Source: Myxococcus stipitatus DSM 14675 (GTDB lineage Bacteria > Myxococcota > Myxococcia > Myxococcales > Myxococcaceae). From it: 64,000 nt of DNA. Every line of letters begins with the position of its first letter. The stretch's first letter is position 1. Positions 60,595-64,000 of this stretch are shown here, in pieces. Location of the stretch: NCBI RefSeq assembly GCF_000331735.1, contig NC_020126.1:2542001-2606000 (forward strand), read 5' to 3'. Made by a program: the position numbers and the translations under genes. The notes below the pieces were generated by a model, which was given only the letters and a program-made list of their open reading frames with translations, was not told the DNA's origin and made no database searches.

Positions 60595-63048
60595 TCAGCC
60601 CGCGCGGCTCTTGGCCTTGGTGCTCCGTCCCGAGGCCGCGGGGGCGGCGCTGCCGCCGTCCACGGCGGGGCCTCCGACGTAGGCCGCCAGGTGCTTGCCC
60701 GTCAGCGTCTTGCGCGACGCGACCAGGTCGGCCGGGGTGCCCTCGAACACGATGCGGCCGCCGTCATGGCCCGCGCCCGGTCCCAGGTCGATGATCCAAT
60801 CGGCATGCGCCATGACCGCCTGGTGGTGCTCGATGACGATGACGGACTTGCCGGACTCGACCAGCCGGTCCAGCAGCGCGAGCATCTGCGCGACATCCGC
60901 CAGGTGCAGGCCGGTGGTCGGCTCGTCGAGCACGTAGATGCCGCCCTCCTCGCCCATGTGCGTCGCCAGCTTCAGCCGCTGCCGCTCGCCGCCCGACAGC
61001 GTCGTCAAGGGCTGCCCGAGGCGCAGGTAGCCGAGCCCCACGTCCGACATGCGCTTGAGGATGGCGTGCGCGGCGGGCGTGCTCCCCTTGCCGGAGCCGA
61101 AGAAGGCGACGGCCTCGTCGACGGGCAGGTCGAGCACCTCGGCGATGTTGAGGCCCCCGAACTTGTACTTCAGCACCGCGGCCTGGAAGCGCTTCCCCTC
61201 GCAGTCCTCACACGTCGTGGAGACACCGGCCATCATCCCCAGGTCGGTGTAGATGACGCCGGCGCCGTTGCACGTCGGGCACGCGCCCTCCGAGTTGGCG
61301 CTGAACAGCGCGGGCTTCACGTTGTTGGCCTTCGCGAAGGCCTTGCGGATGGGCTCCAGCAGGTCCGTGTACGTCGCCGGGTTGCTGCGCCGAGAGCCCT
61401 TGATGGCGGACTGGTCCACCGCCACCACGCCCTCACGGCCCGACACCGAGCCGTGGATGAGCGAGCTCTTCCCGGAGCCGGCCACGCCCGTCACCACCAC
61501 CAGCACGCCGAGCGGGATGTCGACGTCCACCTTCTTCAGGTTGTGGCTGCTGGCGCCGCGCACCTTCAGCATGCCCGACGGCTTGCGCACCGACGGCTTC
61601 ACCTTCGCCCGGTCATCCAGGTGGCGGCCCGTCAGCGTGCCGCTGGCGCGGAGCCCCGCGATGGTGCCCTCGAACACCACCTGCCCACCGTTCGTGCCGG
61701 CGCCAGGGCCGATGTCCACGACGTGGTCGGCGATTTGAATCGCCTCCGGCTTGTGCTCCACGACGAGCACCGTGTTGCCCTTGTCGCGCAGGTTCAGGAG
61801 CAGGGTGTTCATCCGCTGGATGTCGTGCGGATGCAGGCCGACGGTCGGCTCGTCGAACACGTACGTCACGTCGGTGAGCGCGGAGCCCAGGTGCCGGACC
61901 ATCTGCGTGCGCTGGGACTCGCCACCCGACAGCGTGCCCGTGGGCCGGTCCAGACTGAGGTAGCCCAGGCCAATCTCCACGAACGAGTCCAGCGCGTGTT
62001 GCAGGTTCGCCACCAGCGGCGCGACGGAGGGCTCCTTCAGGCCGCGGAGCCAGTCGGCCAGCTCGTTGATCTGCATCGCGCAGGCGTCGGCGATGTTGAT
62101 GCCCTTGATCTTGGAGGACCGGGCCGCCTCGTTGAGCCGCGTGCCCTTGCAGTCCGGGCAGGTGGTGAACGTCACCGCGCGCTCCACGAAGGCGCGGATG
62201 TGCGGCTGGAGCGACTCCTTGTCCTTGGTCAGGAACGACTTCTGGATGCGAGGAATCAGCCCCTCGTAGGTGAGGTTCATGTTGTCGAACTTCACCTTCA
62301 CCGGCTCGCGATACAGGAAGTCGTGGCGCTCCTTCTTCGTGTAGTCGCGGATGGGCTTGTCCCCGTCGAGGAACCCCGAGGCCGCGAAGATGCGCACGTA
62401 CCAGCCATCCTGGGTGTAGCCGGGGATGGTGAGCGCGCCCTCGTTGAGCGACTTCGACTCGTCGAAGAGCTGGGTCAGGTCGATGTCATTGACGGTGCCC
62501 ATGCCCTCGCACTTGGGGCACATGCCGCCGGTGAGGTTGAAGACCTTCTTCTCGGTCTTCCCGCCCCCTTCACCCTTCTCGATGGTCATCGACCCGACGG
62601 CGCGCACCGAGGGGACGTTGAAGGAGTACGCGTTGGAGGAGCCGATGTGCGGCTTGGCGAGGCGGCTGAAGAGCACCCGCAGCATCGCGTTGGCGTCCGT
62701 CGCCGTCCCCACGGTGGAGCGGGAGTTGGCCCCCATGCGCTCCTGGTCGACGATGATGGCCGTGGTCAACCCGTCGAGGACGTCGACCTCCGGGCGTCCC
62801 AGCGACGGCATGAAGCCCTGGACGAACGCGCTGTAGGTCTCGTTGATGAGGCGCTGCGACTCCGCCGCGATGGTGCCGAACACCAGCGACGACTTGCCCG
62901 AGCCGGACACGCCGGTGAACACGGTGAGGCGCCGCTTGGGCAGCTCGACGCTCACGTCCTTCAGGTTGTTCTCACGCGCGCCCCGGACGCGAATCATGTC
63001 GTGGCGGTCGGCGGCGTGCTGGCTGGGATTGGAATTGGACTTGGTCAT
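60595..63048 (-). CDS. UvrA-like ABC ATPase (UvrA2/DrrC type)
   Basis: The 817-aa protein has two ABC ATPase halves. Walker A motifs are GVSGSGKSS (about 47) and GVAGSGKSS (about 520). Signatures are LSGGESQR and LSGGERQR. Zn-type CxxC pairs are present (CPKCEG, CPDCKG, CPTCNG, CEDCEG). It is shorter than canonical UvrA (about 940 aa) and resembles the UvrA-like paralogues associated with drug or DNA-damage tolerance. No UvrB/UvrC is nearby. It follows a VOC-fold gene by 42 bp and an AraC regulator gene, so it probably belongs to a small stress or resistance operon. Canonical nucleotide excision repair is less likely given its divergence. Confidence 0.9.
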   Translation of the reverse strand: MTKSNSNPSQHAADRHDMIRVRGARENNLKDVSVELPKRRLTVFTGVSGSGKSSLVFGTIAAESQRLINETYSAFVQGFMPSLGRPEVDVLDGLTTAIIVDQERMGANSRSTVGTATDANAMLRVLFSRLAKPHIGSSNAYSFNVPSVRAVGSMTIEKGEGGGKTEKKVFNLTGGMCPKCEGMGTVNDIDLTQLFDESKSLNEGALTIPGYTQDGWYVRIFAASGFLDGDKPIRDYTKKERHDFLYREPVKVKFDNMNLTYEGLIPRIQKSFLTKDKESLQPHIRAFVERAVTFTTCPDCKGTRLNEAARSSKIKGINIADACAMQINELADWLRGLKEPSVAPLVANLQHALDSFVEIGLGYLSLDRPTGTLSGGESQRTQMVRHLGSALTDVTYVFDEPTVGLHPHDIQRMNTLLLNLRDKGNTVLVVEHKPEAIQIADHVVDIGPGAGTNGGQVVFEGTIAGLRASGTLTGRHLDDRAKVKPSVRKPSGMLKVRGASSHNLKKVDVDIPLGVLVVVTGVAGSGKSSLIHGSVSGREGVVAVDQSAIKGSRRSNPATYTDLLEPIRKAFAKANNVKPALFSANSEGACPTCNGAGVIYTDLGMMAGVSTTCEDCEGKRFQAAVLKYKFGGLNIAEVLDLPVDEAVAFFGSGKGSTPAAHAILKRMSDVGLGYLRLGQPLTTLSGGERQRLKLATHMGEEGGIYVLDEPTTGLHLADVAQMLALLDRLVESGKSVIVIEHHQAVMAHADWIIDLGPGAGHDGGRIVFEGTPADLVASRKTLTGKHLAAYVGGPAVDGGSAAPAASGRSTKAKSRAG

Positions 63049-63090
63049 GGGGGGATGGGGGAACAGGGGTCCAATACGGCGCGGGAACGC

Positions 63091-63495
63091 TCAGGCCTGG
63101 CTGATGCGAATCATGTTGCCGGCGGGGTCCCGCACGGCACAGTCGCGCACGCCCCACGGCTGGTCCGTGGGCGGCTGCACCACGTCCACCTGGGCGGCGG
63201 TCAGCTTGGCGAACGTCTCCTCCAGGTTGTTGCTGGCGAAGATGGCCCCGCCCAGCGAGCCCTTCGCCAGCAGGCGGGCCACGGCGTCACCATCCTCCTT
63301 GCTGCGACCGGCGTGGGGCTGGCTCAGCACGATCTGGACGCCCGGCTGGTCCGGAGACGAGAAGGTGAGCCACCGGAGCGGGCCCTGGACGACATCGCCC
63401 GTGAGGGTCAGCCCCAGCGCATCCCGGTAGAACGCGAGCGCGCGCGTGGGGTCGTCAACAATCAGATGAACGGTCGAGAGCTTGAGGGTGGTCAT
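63091..63495 (-). CDS. VOC (glyoxalase/bleomycin-resistance fold) family protein
   Basis: The 134-aa protein shows the VOC fold pattern: STVHLIVDDPTRALAFYRDALGL at the start, a WLTF strand and a closing RDPAGNMI. Enzymes and binding proteins of this fold act in metal-dependent chemistry or drug sequestration. The substrate cannot be read from sequence. I chose ATG 63495, though a GTG three codons upstream exists. It sits between the AraC regulator and the UvrA-like gene. Confidence 0.85.
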   Translation of the reverse strand: MTTLKLSTVHLIVDDPTRALAFYRDALGLTLTGDVVQGPLRWLTFSSPDQPGVQIVLSQPHAGRSKEDGDAVARLLAKGSLGGAIFASNNLEETFAKLTAAQVDVVQPPTDQPWGVRDCAVRDPAGNMIRISQA

Positions 63496-63513
63496 AGGAG
63501 GCACTGTGTTTCA

Positions 63514-63954
63514 TTACTCCGGGGATTGCTTCTCGGATCCTGCTCGACGGGGGCGCGTCCGCTCTTTCTGCACGCAGGCGGGCAGCACGCCGTCCTCGGT
63601 GTGCTGCTGGGCGCGGTAGTCCGACGGCGACGTGCCCACCAGCTTGGTGAAGCTGGCGCTGAAGGAGCCGAGCGAGGTGCAGCCGACCGCCATGCACACG
63701 TCGGTGACGCTCAGGTCTCCCCGCCGCAGCAGCGCCATGGCCCGCTCGATGCGGCGTGTCATCAGGTAGGAGTACGGGCTCTCCCCGTACTCCTGCTTGA
63801 AGCGGCGTGAGAAGTGGGCAGGGGACATGTAGGCCGCCTTCGCGATGGCCTCCACGTCGAGGGGGCTTTCGAACTCGCGGTCCATGAGGTCACGGGCCCG
63901 CCGCAGACGGACGAGCTCCGCGAGTTCGTCCGCCAGCGTCTCCTTGGAAGCCAT
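63514..63954 (-). CDS. AraC-family transcriptional regulator
   Basis: The 146-aa protein consists essentially of the AraC/XylS DNA-binding domain (about 15-115). It has two helix-turn-helix units, AIAKAAYMSPAHFSRRFKQEYG and VTDVCMAVGCTSLGSFSASFTK, ending in the G-x-x-P-x-x-Y/YR consensus (GTSPSDYR). It lacks the usual ligand-binding half. The C-terminal tail is basic and short. It heads the three-gene unit with the VOC and UvrA-like genes and probably controls it. Confidence 0.88.
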   Translation of the reverse strand: MASKETLADELAELVRLRRARDLMDREFESPLDVEAIAKAAYMSPAHFSRRFKQEYGESPYSYLMTRRIERAMALLRRGDLSVTDVCMAVGCTSLGSFSASFTKLVGTSPSDYRAQQHTEDGVLPACVQKERTRPRRAGSEKQSPE

Positions 63955-64000
63955 GGAGGCAGGGTATGCCGGGCCCCAGGGAACCCCAAGGGTAAACCAC

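Overview
The window is uniformly GC-rich and coding-dense. It is dominated by giant NRPS/PKS genes mixed with secreted proteins, lipoproteins and beta-propeller proteins. Together with frequent GTG/TTG starts, this points to a myxobacterium of the Myxococcus/Corallococcus/Cystobacter type. That placement is an inference from gene content; no rRNA or marker gene is present.

Layout. (1) 1-10738, minus strand: the 5' part of a lipopeptide/polyketide cluster running off the left edge. Transcription goes FAAL-ACP-C, then a TauD/SyrP-type dioxygenase, then an NRPS with a condensation-like domain lacking HHxxxDG followed by A(Glu code)-PCP, then a type I PKS (KS-AT and probably more). (2) 10739-20872: a 10-kb spacer with a promoter-like AT-rich gap, a tandem lumazine-binding-like secreted protein, a HEAT-like lipoprotein, a phospholipase D-like protein, a GH45 endoglucanase-like protein, a small membrane protein and two tandem Ycf48/BNR-type beta-propeller paralogues. 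(3) 20876-54437, minus strand: one tightly coupled 33.5-kb operon. Its order is ACP-KS-AT-ACP-aminotransferase-C-A-PCP, C-A-PCP, a four-module NRPS of 4805 aa, C-A-PCP-TE, MFS exporter, stand-alone FAAL. (4) 54438-56569: an AT-rich divergent promoter region, an arginine-deiminase-like enzyme (plus) and a LuxR-type regulator (minus). (5) 56805-63954: a multihaem cytochrome, two membrane proteins, two exported proteins, a UvrA-like ABC ATPase, a VOC-fold protein and an AraC regulator, probably unrelated to the clusters.

How the main operon should work (inference from domain order). The FAAL adenylates a fatty acid and loads it on the N-terminal ACP of the first megasynthase. KS-AT (malonyl-type HAFH motif) extends it by two carbons. 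The in-line aminotransferase turns the beta-ketone into a beta-amine, the same logic as iturin/mycosubtilin synthetases. Seven NRPS modules then follow. Specificity codes read by eye are DAENIGAITK (unresolved), DILQLGMVWK (Gly), DFWNIGMVHK (Thr), DATKVGEVGK (Asn), DACTIAAVCK plus an epimerase (D-aromatic), DVGEFASIDK (Orn-like/basic) and DVGELVSIDK (Orn-like/basic). A terminal thioesterase releases the chain, possibly by cyclisation onto the beta-amine. The prediction is a cationic beta-amino-acyl heptapeptide, exported by the MFS protein.

The left cluster appears to make a different lipopeptide-polyketide. A fatty acid is loaded by a fused FAAL-ACP and joined to Glu, possibly beta-hydroxylated by the dioxygenase through the non-catalytic C-like 'interface' domain, and a PKS then extends the chain.
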